52,598 bases of DNA from an uncultured Bacteroidota bacterium (GCA_903835005.1 CAILLK010000117.1:72422-125019), one strand, 5' to 3'. Shown: positions 1-9,508, counted from the first letter of the stretch. The notes: generated by a model not told the origin, from the letters alone. A program made the numbers and translations.

Positions 1-630
1 AAGCAGGAAGCGGGTATTGTTCTCAAACGAGCCACCATATTCATCGGTCCGTTTGTTGCAGAGGGGCGATAAAAATTCATTCACCAGGTAGCCATGTGCG
101 CCATGAATTTCGATGATTTTAAAACCAGCCGCCAGTGCGCGTTTAGCAGCTGCTTTAAAATCTGCCACTATTCTTTTGATCTCAGCTATAGTCAATTCCA
201 GTGGCGTGTCTTTTTCATCTGAGAAAGCTATAGGGCTGGGCGCCAGAGTTTTCCAGCCGCCTTCAGATACCGGTATCAGTTTATCGCCGTTCCATGGTTC
301 GGTTACGCTCGATTTTCGGCCTGCGTGTGCCAGTTGAATGCCGGGTATACCGCCTTGCTTTTCTATAAACTGAGTGATTCTTTTTAAGGGTTCTATCTGT
401 TCATCATTCCAAAGTCCCAGGTCATGTGGCGAAATACGGCCTTCGGGTGACACTGCCGTGGCCTCAGTAAATACCAGGCCTGCGCCACCTACAGCCCTGC
501 TGCCCAGGTGAACCAGGTGCCAGTCGTTGGCAAAACCATCCTTTGCTGAGTACTGGCACATAGGTGATACTACTATGCGGTTCTTTAGGGTGATGGTTCT
601 TATTTGCAGCGGGGTAAATAACCGGGGCAT
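1..630 (-). CDS. NADH:flavin oxidoreductase, Old Yellow Enzyme family (YqjM-like), 3' part outside window
   Basis: FMN-dependent ene-reductase of the cytoplasm; the family reduces activated C=C bonds with NAD(P)H, physiological substrate unknown. The 210 codons seen run from ATG at 630 to the window edge and read MPRLFTPLQIRTITLKNRIV, then SPMCQYS (Cys25 and Tyr27, the flavin-tuning Cys/Tyr pair of the YqjM class), GGAGLVFTEATAV, IQLAHAGRK, and near residue 172 EIHGAHGYLVNEFLSP, which carries the substrate-binding histidine motif. The family is usually about 340-370 aa, so roughly 60% is present. Nothing suggests damage; the truncation is the window boundary. The subfamily is assigned by motif order only. 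Confidence 0.9.
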   Translation of the reverse strand, partial: MPRLFTPLQIRTITLKNRIVVSPMCQYSAKDGFANDWHLVHLGSRAVGGAGLVFTEATAVSPEGRISPHDLGLWNDEQIEPLKRITQFIEKQGGIPGIQLAHAGRKSSVTEPWNGDKLIPVSEGGWKTLAPSPIAFSDEKDTPLELTIAEIKRIVADFKAAAKRALAAGFKIIEIHGAHGYLVNEFLSPLCNKRTDEYGGSFENNTRFLL

Positions 631-649
631 ATTGTGCAGTTTATGCCAC

Positions 650-688
650 AAAAAAATGCGGCTGTTCAAAATTACGGAACAGCCGCAT
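650..688 (-). terminator. Rho-independent terminator of the NHL-repeat gene
   Basis: A perfect 12-bp stem (656-667 with 677-688) with a 9-nt loop is followed on the minus strand by a run of seven T (650-656 complement). It lies 47 nt after the stop of the minus-strand gene ending at 735 and before the Old Yellow Enzyme start, so it separates the two transcription units. Confidence 0.85.
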
Positions 689-734
689 AACAATGAATAA
701 TCCAGGAAAAAGTAACTGATGATTTATTGATAAT

Positions 735-3098
735 TTACTCCTTCACCACTTTCACATTTCTCTTATCCCCGTTATTGAAGGTTACCTGAAGAATATACAT
801 CCCGCTGGCTACTTCGTGCAGATTTATCATTTGTGTTGAAGAGGTCATTGTTCCAGAATATACTTCATTACCCAGCAGGTCAAATAAAGTAATTTTGCTG
901 CCGGCAACATTGTTTATGCTGGTAATAAGGGTCAGGTTGTCTTTTGCAGGGTTGGGGTATACACTGATATCCTTTGTCTGATTTTTGATCTGGTTCACAA
1001 TTTCAGTATGCGTTATTTTCCTTACTCTGGAATTATTGCCATCGCTTATATACACATCGCCAAGTTTATCTACTGCAACGCCCGTGGGTCCGTTCAGCAT
1101 GGCTGATATTGCCGGGTTTCCATCTCCGCCAAAGCCCGCTGTGCCGTTACCGGCAATGGTATAAATGATTCCTGCTGCTGTTACCATCCGCACCCTGTTA
1201 TTGCCATGGTCGGCAATGTATAAATTACCGGCGCTGTCGGATTTCATCCTATAGGGAGCTCCAAGTTGTGCCAGATTGGCAGGACCACCATCTCCGCTGA
1301 AACCAAAATGCCCCGTACCCACAACAGTATTTATATTGCCCGATGTATCAATCTTCCGGATACAATCGTTACCACCATCTGAGATATACAGATTGCCCAT
1401 GCCGTCCATCGCCACATCCGACGGATAGCTCAGCAATGCTGACGACGCCGGGCCGCCATCGCCCGCATAGCCTGCTCCTCCGTTACCCACTATTGTAGAG
1501 ATAATACCTGATGTATTTACTTTACGTATGCAATGGTTGTTGTTGTCGCATATGTATACATTTCCTGCCCGATCCACAACCACACCTGTTGGAAATTTAA
1601 GTTCTGCTCCGAGTGCCGAACCGCCATCACCACTGTAACCAAAAGTCCCGTTACCGGCTATAGTAGATATAATACCAGAGGTAGTTACTTTTCTTACTCT
1701 TTGATTGTCCTGATCGGTGATATACATATTGCCGGCAGCATCGAAAGCAACCGAGGATGGGAAATACATATGTGCGGCTGTAGCAGGCCCGCCATCGCCA
1801 CTGAAACCATCAGGGCCACCGCCTATGCCACTTCCGGCAGCAGTAGTTATAAGCCCGGTTGAGGCATTTATTTCGCGTATGCGCTGATTGCCTATATCGG
1901 CAATGTATAGATTGCCTGAAGCATCTAAAGCCAGATTCTGAGGAGCGCTTAATTCAGTATTTACCGGATTGTATCCTTCTTCAAACAAGCCACTCATGCC
2001 CGCAAAGGTGGATGCAATGCCACCCGCATTTATTTCCCTGATACGGTTATTCCAGCTGTCGGCGACATATAAGTTATTTGCCTGGTCGCTGATCAGCCCC
2101 CAGGGGCCGCTTACCATTGCTGAAGTTGCGGGCGAGCCGTCGCCGCTATATCCGGCTATACCGGTACCTCCAATGGTTGTGATAATACCTGTATTCAAAT
2201 CAATTTTGCGAATACAGTGACTAAAGCCATCTGAGAAATAAACATGGTTTGATGTATCGGCTACAATACCTGCAGCTGCATCTAAGGTAGCTGCTGTAGC
2301 TGGCCCGCCATCGCCTGAATATCCTGCTACTCCTGTTCCTGCAATGGTATTCAGGATGCCTGATGAATTCACTTCGCAGATATAATTATTTGCAGTAACC
2401 CCTATAAACAGATTGCCTTTGTTATCAAGGGCCAGGCCATATGGCCGGCCTATTGTGGTTGCAGTTGCCGGACTGCCGTTTACCAATGTGCCGCCTGAAC
2501 CGTTTCCTGCCAGGGTGCTGATGATTCCGGAGGTAGTTATTTTCCGTACCACATAATTGTGGAATTCGGTAAAGAGGATATTTCCGGTGGTATCGCAGAT
2601 TATTTCGAGCGGGCCGGCAATCTGTGCCAGTGTAGCGGAGCCGCCATCACCCGAATAGCCTGCAGTGCCGTTTCCACCTATAGTTGAGATGATTCCCGCA
2701 GGGTTAATTTTCCTGATGACATCGAAACTGTAAGAGGTGAAATATACATTGCCTGCCCGGTCGGCAGCTATGCCATAAACCGGCCCAATAGTGGCATTGG
2801 TGGCAGGGCCGCCATCGCCGGTGTTGCCAAACACACCGGTACCCGCAAACGTGGTAATAATACCCGAAGCAGATATTTTGCGTATTCGGTAACTACCCAG
2901 ATCTGAAATGTAAGTGTTGCCGGCAGTATCGCGTGCTATACCCACAGGCTCAGCGAGTTCGGCCCGTGTAGCCAGACTGTCATCGCCTATGCCACAACCT
3001 GCTATAGTGGAAATAATACTCTGGCCTTCAGATGCAGGATTAAGGGCCAAAACCAAAAGCAGAAATAACCCTAAACGGGCAAATACAGATTTATTCAT
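735..3098 (-). CDS. Secreted NHL-repeat beta-propeller protein with T9SS type A sorting domain
   Basis: 787 aa. A signal peptide (MNKSVFARLGLFLLLVLALN, cut near SEGQS) is followed by about 12 tandem units of 52-60 aa. Each unit has a GDGGPATAA-type loop, a GVAxDxxGNxYxxD strand, an NxxIRK turn and a GIISTxAGNG strand, which is the NHL/SMP-30-like propeller unit. Residues ~710-787 form a T9SS type A sorting domain: VYPNPAKDNL, then SGMYILQV and a Lys-rich end. The protein should cross the inner membrane by Sec and be exported or surface-attached by T9SS. Twelve units suggest two six-bladed propellers, which is inference. Ligand and role are unknown. A strong terminator follows. A shorter paralog lies at 25412-26716. 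Confidence 0.88.
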   Translation of the reverse strand: MNKSVFARLGLFLLLVLALNPASEGQSIISTIAGCGIGDDSLATRAELAEPVGIARDTAGNTYISDLGSYRIRKISASGIITTFAGTGVFGNTGDGGPATNATIGPVYGIAADRAGNVYFTSYSFDVIRKINPAGIISTIGGNGTAGYSGDGGSATLAQIAGPLEIICDTTGNILFTEFHNYVVRKITTSGIISTLAGNGSGGTLVNGSPATATTIGRPYGLALDNKGNLFIGVTANNYICEVNSSGILNTIAGTGVAGYSGDGGPATAATLDAAAGIVADTSNHVYFSDGFSHCIRKIDLNTGIITTIGGTGIAGYSGDGSPATSAMVSGPWGLISDQANNLYVADSWNNRIREINAGGIASTFAGMSGLFEEGYNPVNTELSAPQNLALDASGNLYIADIGNQRIREINASTGLITTAAGSGIGGGPDGFSGDGGPATAAHMYFPSSVAFDAAGNMYITDQDNQRVRKVTTSGIISTIAGNGTFGYSGDGGSALGAELKFPTGVVVDRAGNVYICDNNNHCIRKVNTSGIISTIVGNGGAGYAGDGGPASSALLSYPSDVAMDGMGNLYISDGGNDCIRKIDTSGNINTVVGTGHFGFSGDGGPANLAQLGAPYRMKSDSAGNLYIADHGNNRVRMVTAAGIIYTIAGNGTAGFGGDGNPAISAMLNGPTGVAVDKLGDVYISDGNNSRVRKITHTEIVNQIKNQTKDISVYPNPAKDNLTLITSINNVAGSKITLFDLLGNEVYSGTMTSSTQMINLHEVASGMYILQVTFNNGDKRNVKVVKE

Positions 3099-3277
3099 GC
3101 TCGAAATTTTATCAGTGTATAAGCAGAAACAGAAAACGATTTAAAGACGCATAAAATTAGGTGTATGTTAGGTTTGAATTAAAATATATTTTGTTAACAT
3201 TCATTTGAGGGCAGAAATACATACGAAACGCATATGCAGAAGTGCTCATTTAATTTATTCGTAAGTATATTTTACAG

Positions 3278-4780
3278 TTACTCCATAATAAACTTCCTGA
3301 CCTCACTGCCATTGACCTTTACCAAATACATACCTGGTGGTAAGTTGGCAACATTTAACTCCGCCTTATCTGAATTGGGAGATAAAGTGTAAATTACCTG
3401 ACCGATATAATTGGTGATGCTTAGTTGCTGGATTGGTGTTGAGGAAATAATGGTAAGCACTGTGATTACAGGGTTGGGGGAGAGGGTTATTGAAGTTGTA
3501 TTCTTAGTCAATTCTTTAACTGATGATGGGGTAGGGTTGGTTAACGTACCGCAAGGTGTGCCGCCGCGGTTGTAGTATAGAAGTTGTTGTGATGTTATCA
3601 TGTTCCCGGCATCACTACTTGCACTGATTGAGCTTAATAATCCAAGTGGACATTTATAGAGTGAAGGGCCTTCATAAACTTCAAAGGGCGGTTCATAACT
3701 TATACCTCGGATGTAAATATTCTTAGTCAGATTATAGAGAGGATTAGCTATACAATAGCTGCTATCAGATGGGTAATAGTAATAAAAATATGTTTGCTTA
3801 TATTCTTCTGGCATCAATGATGTGTCAATTAATAATGTTGAGGCGTAACTTTTTATTCCGGTTTTTGTTCCATAAAAATAATCATATGTATAGGATCCGA
3901 AAGCCGGAATAGTAATCCAGAAATCAGGATAATCAAGTAATGCCTGCCAACCGGAATAATGATAATTTTTGATGCCAGTTAAACTGTCAACGCCTGTTAT
4001 CGTATCCAATTCATAACTTCCAGGTGGATTGCATATTAAATCAGAGTACTGAAAATAACCAGTACATGCACTATATTCATAAACATCTCCATCATTCCAG
4101 TTATATAGTTGCTCATATGTTGGGTTTGGAAGGTTAATCAAAGCGAATAGGGAAATTCCAACCTTATCTAAATAAAAATCCATACCCCCGATATAACCAG
4201 AATCCGGTTTATGATAGGGAAATGTATACAAATCAAACACTTGGGCAAAGCCATTGTTCTTACTCAAAATAATTTCAAAACTATCCACAGGGTCAGTGAT
4301 TACAATACCAGATGGTTTGTGCGCAGTTATGAGTATCTTTTTAACAGAATCCAAACTACCTGAAACTGTCATGGTATCAACTGTAATCAAATCAGCCTGG
4401 TAATAAAGCGTTGTGGTATCATGATAAAAAATCCAGGAATCTCCCAGGCTTGCCTGTGTTTTTATTACCACTGTATCCTGCCATAAATTATCAAACAGGA
4501 AAGTGCCATCTGCCCTTTGAACCACTTGTTTCCCGAGCCAGCTACCTCCTGTAGAATCTAATATTGAAGGGGAAGTACTTGTATAATATCCCCTTGGCGT
4601 ATGGTAAGGATAGTAAATAGTAGAATCTCCCTGAGTCTTTAAAGAATCAATTCTTATGCCCCGCAGGTAGCCATCGGTATTGGTGAAATAACGCTTCACA
4701 GCGGGTTGCAGGCACTGGTAATTTTGTGCATAGCTGCAGTGTGCTATAAGTATAAGGGCGAGGATAAACAGCTTTTTCAT
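3278..4780 (-). CDS. Secreted protein of unknown function with T9SS type A sorting domain
   Basis: 500 aa. MKKLFILALILIAHCSYAQ is a typical Bacteroidota signal peptide ending in AQ. The middle 400 residues are rich in Tyr, Asp, Ser and Thr, with YYYY-type runs around residues 325-345, and match no domain I recognise. The C-terminus has the sorting-domain pattern: SITLSPNPVITVL, then IQQLSITNYIGQVIY, LPPGMYLVKV and RKFIME. It is therefore an exported T9SS cargo. It is probably monocistronic: 179 bp separate it from the NHL gene downstream and 76 bp from the aquaporin gene upstream. Export is well supported; function is not. Confidence 0.8.
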   Translation of the reverse strand: MKKLFILALILIAHCSYAQNYQCLQPAVKRYFTNTDGYLRGIRIDSLKTQGDSTIYYPYHTPRGYYTSTSPSILDSTGGSWLGKQVVQRADGTFLFDNLWQDTVVIKTQASLGDSWIFYHDTTTLYYQADLITVDTMTVSGSLDSVKKILITAHKPSGIVITDPVDSFEIILSKNNGFAQVFDLYTFPYHKPDSGYIGGMDFYLDKVGISLFALINLPNPTYEQLYNWNDGDVYEYSACTGYFQYSDLICNPPGSYELDTITGVDSLTGIKNYHYSGWQALLDYPDFWITIPAFGSYTYDYFYGTKTGIKSYASTLLIDTSLMPEEYKQTYFYYYYPSDSSYCIANPLYNLTKNIYIRGISYEPPFEVYEGPSLYKCPLGLLSSISASSDAGNMITSQQLLYYNRGGTPCGTLTNPTPSSVKELTKNTTSITLSPNPVITVLTIISSTPIQQLSITNYIGQVIYTLSPNSDKAELNVANLPPGMYLVKVNGSEVRKFIME

Positions 4781-4856
4781 AGATGGCTATTATATAATAA
4801 AGATAGTCAATTATGAATTATAAACTAATGGCTCTCCTCTAATCTTCCTTGTTTGC

Positions 4857-5543
4857 TCAGGATGCCTTACCGGCAGCAAACACTTTGTAAACAAGCCCGG
4901 CCAGTATAGCCCCCGCTATGGGCGCAACAATAAACAGCCATAACTGCTCAATAGCCCAGCCACCAACAAAAACAGCCTGGCTGATGCTTCTTGCAGGGTT
5001 CACAGATGTATTGGTAACCGGTATGCTGATGAGGTGAATGAGGGTTAGCATCAGGCCTATGGCTATGCCGGCAAAACCCTTTGGCGCACGGTCATCGGTT
5101 GCGCCAAGTATCACTATAAGGAACATAAATGTCATTACTACTTCCGTAATCAGCGCGCTCATCATGTTGTAATGCCCGGGTGAATGTTCACCATAGCCGT
5201 TGGCTGCAAAATTGCCTATAGCGCTGCCATTTCCGGTAGTGATAAGGTACAACACTCCTGCTGCTGCAATACCGCCCAATATCTGAGCGATGATGTAGGT
5301 CAGCAATTCTTTGCAATCAAATCGCCCGCCTATCCATAATCCTACAGACACTGCCGGATTCAGGTGAGCACCGGATATATGGCCCAAAGAATAGGCTATA
5401 GTGAGCACCGTTAACCCAAATGCCAGTGCTACACCAACAAATGCAATGCCCATGCCGGGGAAACCAGCCGCTAAAACTGCGCTGCCGCAACCGCCCAATA
5501 CGAGCCAGAATGTACCAATGAATTCTGCGAGAAATTTTTTCAT
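4857..5543 (-). CDS. aqpZ: Aquaporin Z-type water channel (MIP family)
   Basis: 228 aa, inner-membrane channel for water and possibly small neutral solutes. It has both NPA boxes of the family: [11 protein letters not shown] near residue 60 and [12 protein letters not shown] near residue 180. The N-terminus [25 protein letters not shown] is the first helix with the conserved AEFxGTFxLV pattern, and [13 protein letters not shown] and a closing [16 protein letters not shown] helix follow. Length and six predicted membrane segments fit AqpZ. The residue before the second NPA region and the short loop argue for a water channel over GlpF, moderately. Single-gene unit with a candidate promoter at 5604-5633. 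Confidence 0.92.
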   Translation of the reverse strand: MKKFLAEFIGTFWLVLGGCGSAVLAAGFPGMGIAFVGVALAFGLTVLTIAYSLGHISGAHLNPAVSVGLWIGGRFDCKELLTYIIAQILGGIAAAGVLYLITTGNGSAIGNFAANGYGEHSPGHYNMMSALITEVVMTFMFLIVILGATDDRAPKGFAGIAIGLMLTLIHLISIPVTNTSVNPARSISQAVFVGGWAIEQLWLFIVAPIAGAILAGLVYKVFAAGKAS

Positions 5544-5603
5544 ACGCCAGTTTAATTGTTGAGTAAAAATGAAATCAGGACATTCTTATCCTTTATTTGG
5601 TTT

Positions 5604-5633
5604 TAAAACTACAAAAAAAACCAACTTTTCAAA
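5604..5633 (-). promoter_or_regulatory. Candidate Bacteroidota promoter of the aquaporin gene
   Basis: On the minus strand TTTG (5633-5630) is followed after 18 nt by TAGTTTTA (5611-5604), close to the -33 TTG / -7 TAnnTTTG consensus. It leaves a leader of about 55 nt before the ATG at 5543. One mismatch in the -7 element. Confidence 0.4.
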
Positions 5634-5734
5634 TGATATTTCAGTTAACTACAAAATATTGACGGACGGAACCCGGATTTGCAGGTCACTTTATTCACTT
5701 GTAAAGAGAAGCCAGGCGTCGTATGTTTTAAACA

Positions 5735-6349
5735 CTACCTTTTCCTGAAACCTATCTGGCAGCCTATAGATCGAGTTTCAGTAACAGCAACTTCTTTTCC
5801 AGACAATAACTGGTCAACCGCATCGGACAGGTAGTGGTGCTGCACAAGGTCGGCGTGGGCGCCATTGTCATCTATAGCGCCATTGTATTTCACAACCCAC
5901 TTGCCCTGCTCTTTCCATATCACATAGGCATGTGGCGTTTTTTGGGCATTGAAATCTCGCGCCACATCCTGCATATTATCATAGAGGAAAGGGAAATTGA
6001 AATGTTCTTCCTTTGCTTTTTGCCGCATCATCTCATAGGTATCATCTTCAAAATTGATGGTATCCGATGAACTAATTGCCAGCAGCGGTACGCCCAGTTT
6101 GCTGTATTTAGTGTTCAATTCATTCATTCGGCTGTAATACAGATTGGCAAACGGGCAATGATTGCAGGTAAACAGTACCATAAACCCTTTTGCATCCGGA
6201 AAGTCCTTCAGTGAAACATATTTGCCATTAATGTCCTTCAATGAAAAATCGCTGATTACCCTGTTATTTATCGTGCTGAAACTCATCAGCAGCATTGCAG
6301 GCAGTAATAAACAGGCTAGAATACCGGACTTATTTTTGTTTGCGTTCAT
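5735..6349 (-). CDS. Exported thioredoxin-fold (redoxin/AhpC-TSA-like) protein
   Basis: 204 aa. The N-terminal 28 residues form a signal peptide (GILACLLLPAMLLMSFS), so the protein is periplasmic or membrane-anchored. The body is a redoxin fold: FSLKDINGKYVSLKDF, then FTCNHCPFANLYYSRMN with an active-site CNHC near residues 63-66, LLAISSSD, FPFLYDNMQDVARDFNAQKTPHAYVI with the cis-Pro strand, and a C-terminal RSIGCQIGF containing one more Cys. A thiol-disulfide reductase or peroxiredoxin-like role is likely. The Cys-x-x-Cys favours oxidoreductase over plain peroxidase, but the substrate cannot be read from sequence. Flanked by unrelated genes. Confidence 0.82.
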   Translation of the reverse strand: MNANKNKSGILACLLLPAMLLMSFSTINNRVISDFSLKDINGKYVSLKDFPDAKGFMVLFTCNHCPFANLYYSRMNELNTKYSKLGVPLLAISSSDTINFEDDTYEMMRQKAKEEHFNFPFLYDNMQDVARDFNAQKTPHAYVIWKEQGKWVVKYNGAIDDNGAHADLVQHHYLSDAVDQLLSGKEVAVTETRSIGCQIGFRKR

Positions 6350-6471
6350 GCTGTTAAGTTAACTATTTAGAAATTTGGGAAAATATATGTTGAATTGCTT
6401 TTTTCTTTTAGACGATCAAACTGGTAAAAACCTTCGTACTCATATTGTATTTGGTTACTCAAATACCCACT

Positions 6472-7797
6472 TTATTTTCCTCCCTTTTTCCTGATAGGTT
6501 TCCTTATTTCATCAATCAGGCTTTCTTTATAAAATTGTTTATCCATAGGCCCATCTTTCAGCAGGTCTTTGTAAATCGCTTCTTTGCCGCTATAATAAAA
6601 CGGATGGTTATCCCTGATCCAATAGCTGGTATCATAGTTATGGATCGCGGTCGACATTCTTGGGAAAAACTTATTCACAAAATCGCCTGTGGTATATCGC
6701 GATACTGAGTCTGATTGCCACTCAAAATTGTCAGTGATACTATATTCTTTAGTTTCAAATCCACCGAGAATAAACTCATTGGTATATTGCCTGCAAATTT
6801 TATCCATGTACCATTTACCATTGTGTTGCGCATATACTGCTTCCATATCTCCGTCTACAAACTCAAAGTAATAATAATGATTGCGGTAGAGGACCCTGTT
6901 ATTCTGCGGAAAAAAAAATTTGTAATGGTAGTCTTTGTGTCTCAGCGATTTTCTGTGTATTTTCTTTATTGCATAGGTCTCCCGGTCTATTACCAATTCA
7001 CCTGTCTCATATGCCTCCTGTTTCAGATCGCGGAGGTCGTAATCTCCAAAGCCATGATGATCGGATGTGAAATTGTTGCTGTAATAAGTAATAACGTAAT
7101 CTTTTGATTTGTGAGTGGTATCGAAATTGAAGATAAAATCATTGAATTTATCGGGGTTCAGTGAGCTGGCCTGCAGATGATAAACAGGGTTTTCAAGGAG
7201 CAGATCTGCCGGGTTATCTTCCTGAACATTCATAATATTGTGGTTTTGCCCGCTTCTTCTTAACTGATTGACAGCATATGCTTCATTTGCTGTTATCCGG
7301 CTCTTGTCATTAATTAACCGGAACATCACTACCGGAGCTGCCTCATACAGATTTACAAACCGGCCATTAAGTTTCTGGTACCTGCGGTAAAAGGAGTAAT
7401 CAAAATAATTGGAATCGGCATAATTCTGCGGTATCGAGGCCACAGCTATCTTTACTATTTCTTCTGCCGACAGCGCCTTTATGGCAACTTCATTCAGCGG
7501 ATTGGCATAAATATCGAGGTAAATAAGTTCTGTTTTATTAAAAGGCGCCTGGAAAGTGACTTCCGTTTTGCTGCCAATAGCAGCAATGCTTAGGGTAATC
7601 TGTTTAGTGTTTTTTGGTAGGGCAAAATGAAACGCGCCGTTAATATCAGTTAATGTAGCGGATCCCGATTCCTTTACGGTAACAGCCGCATATGGAATAA
7701 CAGTAGAATCAAGTTTGTTCAAAATAACACCTTTGAAAAAAGATTGAGCTTGTGCCCCGGCCGGGCATCCTATAAACACCAAAAGCACCCGGGCCAT
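6472..7797 (-). CDS. Exported carboxypeptidase-like regulatory domain protein (DUF5686-like)
   Basis: 441 aa from ATG at 7797; a TTG at 7845 would add 16 residues. The ATG start gives MARVLLVFIGCPAGAQAQS, a complete signal peptide, so I prefer it. Residues ~20-100 are a carboxypeptidase-D regulatory-like beta-sandwich (FKGVILNKLDSTVIPYAAVT, then GAFHFALP). The next 330 residues begin with AEEIVKIAVASIPQNYADSN, the usual entry of Bacteroidota DUF5686-like outer-membrane-associated proteins, and are rich in Tyr and Phe strands (DYSFYRRYQK, KDYHYKFFFP). It lacks the long C-terminal barrel of full-length DUF5686 proteins, so it may be a shorter relative. Function unknown; cell-envelope location inferred. 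Confidence 0.7.
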   Translation of the reverse strand: MARVLLVFIGCPAGAQAQSFFKGVILNKLDSTVIPYAAVTVKESGSATLTDINGAFHFALPKNTKQITLSIAAIGSKTEVTFQAPFNKTELIYLDIYANPLNEVAIKALSAEEIVKIAVASIPQNYADSNYFDYSFYRRYQKLNGRFVNLYEAAPVVMFRLINDKSRITANEAYAVNQLRRSGQNHNIMNVQEDNPADLLLENPVYHLQASSLNPDKFNDFIFNFDTTHKSKDYVITYYSNNFTSDHHGFGDYDLRDLKQEAYETGELVIDRETYAIKKIHRKSLRHKDYHYKFFFPQNNRVLYRNHYYYFEFVDGDMEAVYAQHNGKWYMDKICRQYTNEFILGGFETKEYSITDNFEWQSDSVSRYTTGDFVNKFFPRMSTAIHNYDTSYWIRDNHPFYYSGKEAIYKDLLKDGPMDKQFYKESLIDEIRKPIRKKGGK

Positions 7798-8024
7798 CAG
7801 GTGGATACTGAAGCTATATTTTACTATAGTTTTATTCAACAGCAAGGGAGGTCTGCAAAATTAAATTTACGGCATACTAAGATATAGACGTAAAAAAACA
7901 ATAAAATCTTGGGTAAGCACAAAAGTTTTATTATACCAACAAAGGGTATTTAATAGCTAATAGCTATTCATTCATTATACTATTGTCAGTTAGGAGCAAA
8001 TCAGTTAGATTTTATTTATTTAAA

Positions 8025-8141
8025 TGACCACTTCGTGGTCAAATGTTTATAGGAAAATTAATTTCAAAACAAGATGCGACCCCGATGGGGTCGAACCTAT
8101 AAACTGAATGATTTGCTATAAACATGTGACCCGCTAGGTCA
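8025..8141. repeat. REP/BIME-like cluster of three palindromes
   Basis: Three small hairpins lie in 117 bp: TGACCACTTCGTGGTCA (8025-8041), GACCCCGATGGGGTC (8078-8092) and TGACCCGCTAGGTCA (8127-8141). The first is followed by ATGTTTATAGG and the third is preceded by CTATAAACAT, its reverse complement, so the outer two units face each other. GTTTATAGG (8045-8053) and CCTATAAAC (8096-8104) form a further 9-bp inverted repeat around the central hairpin. The rest of the 7798-8163 gap shows no gene. The same tail motif recurs at 52.1 and 52.6 kb. Confidence 0.7.
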
Positions 8142-8163
8142 AAAACCATAGAACTGCGTTGTA

Positions 8164-8538
8164 TCAATCTATTTCGAAGGAATCGAAAGTTGGCAGTTTA
8201 TTCCGGGTAGGAATAAAATACTTTCGGCCTATAGTGAGATAAACAGTGCCAATAATAAAGATCAGAACAAGACTGAACAATAAAAATTTAAACAATAACT
8301 GGCTTAGGATTAATGGAAGAAAAAGGTAAGCAGCCCCCCACGATAATTTAGATTTCCTCCTGGCCTTAACTGAGGTTACAATTTCTATCAAAGTCATGAT
8401 ATTGAAAACAACCTGCAATAACACACCGGCATATATCAGATAATAGCCACCGAACCAGTGCTGAATCGTGAAAAGTATGCCAATCAGCATTACTGCTAGT
8501 CCAAAATAAAAAGGGAGATGGAGATACTGAAAGCGCAA
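8164..8538 (-). CDS. Small membrane protein, GldL-N-terminus-like, function unknown
   Basis: 124 aa with three or four membrane helices: residues ~8-25, 30-52, 68-82 and 84-104. The first helix reads FGLAVMLIGILFTIQHWFGG, resembling the IQHWPG stretch at the start of gliding-motility protein GldL, but the Glu-bearing second helix and cytoplasmic coiled coil of GldL are absent. The C-terminus is a short charged tail, PTRNKLPTFDSFEID. It starts 28 nt after pyrB ends and on the same strand, so it may be co-transcribed with pyrR-pyrB. A functional link to pyrimidines is not evident. Confidence 0.65.
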   Translation of the reverse strand: MRFQYLHLPFYFGLAVMLIGILFTIQHWFGGYYLIYAGVLLQVVFNIMTLIEIVTSVKARRKSKLSWGAAYLFLPLILSQLLFKFLLFSLVLIFIIGTVYLTIGRKYFIPTRNKLPTFDSFEID

Positions 8539-8566
8539 GGGATATTATTTGTGGGTTAGGATAAAA

Positions 8567-9508
8567 CTATCCGATGCTGTCTTGCAAATCCTTCCTCCCA
8601 GATAGCAGGTAAATCACAGCCATCCTAATGGCTACACCATTCTCCACCTGGTCGAGGATGATGGATTGCTTAGAGTCGGCCACATCTGAGTTGATTTCTA
8701 CTCCACGGTTTATGGGGCCGGGGTGCATGATGATGATCTCTTTTTTCAGGCTGTCGAGCATCTGTTTGTTCACACCATAAAACAGAGCGTATTCCCGCAG
8801 GGTACTGAACAGGGGTTTGTGCTGGCGCTCCAGTTGTATGCGCAGCACATTGGCTACATCACACCACTCCAGGGCTTTTTTTACATTGTATTCTACCCGC
8901 ACACCCAATGAGTGAATATGCTTAGGTATAAGGGTAGGAGGGCCGGATACCATTACCTCGGCGCCCAGTTTGGCCAGGCAGAAGATGTTGCTCAGGGCCA
9001 CGCGGCTGTGCATAATGTCGCCTATAATGGCTATTCTTTTACCCTTAAGGCTGCCCACTTTTTCCCTTATTGAGAAGGCATCCAGCAGGGCCTGGGTAGG
9101 GTGCTCATTTGTTCCGTCGCCGGCATTAATGATACTGGCATCTATGTGCCGGGCCAGAAACCATGGCGCGCCGCTGGCAGAGTGCCGCATCACCACCATA
9201 TCCACCTTCATGGCCAGTATATTGTTTACTGTATCTATCAGCGTTTCACCTTTAGATACCGATGAACCTGAGGCGGAAAAATTGACCACATCGGCGCCCA
9301 GGCGTTTTTCTGCCAGTTCGAAGGAAAGACGGGTACGTGTGGAGTTCTCAAAAAATATATTGGCTACGGTTGTATCCCTGAGAGTAGGGACTTTCTTGAT
9401 GGGCCTTTGAAGTACCTGTTTGAATTCATCGGCTGTCTGAAATATCTGTTCAATATCCTGTGGGGTCAGTTCTTTAATTCCAAGCAGATGTTTTACAGAT
9501 AACGGCAT
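8567..9508 (-). CDS. pyrB: Aspartate carbamoyltransferase catalytic subunit
   Basis: 313 aa from ATG at 9508; an upstream TTG frame adds only a Phe/Tyr-rich stretch and is rejected. The enzyme makes N-carbamoyl-aspartate from carbamoyl phosphate and aspartate, the committed step of de novo pyrimidine synthesis. Visible motifs: FENSTRTRLSFELAEKRLGA (carbamoyl-phosphate STRTR box), SVSKGETLIDT, MRHSASGAPWF, INAGDGTNEHPTQALLDA, IIGDIMHSRVALSN and MHPGPINRGVEI. Length fits the unregulated or class B catalytic chain, and no pyrI is nearby. pyrR lies 114 bp upstream, so PyrR probably controls it. Confidence 0.97.
   Translation of the reverse strand: MPLSVKHLLGIKELTPQDIEQIFQTADEFKQVLQRPIKKVPTLRDTTVANIFFENSTRTRLSFELAEKRLGADVVNFSASGSSVSKGETLIDTVNNILAMKVDMVVMRHSASGAPWFLARHIDASIINAGDGTNEHPTQALLDAFSIREKVGSLKGKRIAIIGDIMHSRVALSNIFCLAKLGAEVMVSGPPTLIPKHIHSLGVRVEYNVKKALEWCDVANVLRIQLERQHKPLFSTLREYALFYGVNKQMLDSLKKEIIIMHPGPINRGVEINSDVADSKQSIILDQVENGVAIRMAVIYLLSGRKDLQDSIG

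Noticed and set aside
7797..7845. TTG start adding 16 residues to the carboxypeptidase-like gene
   Set aside because: The internal ATG gives a complete signal peptide; the extension adds nothing conserved.
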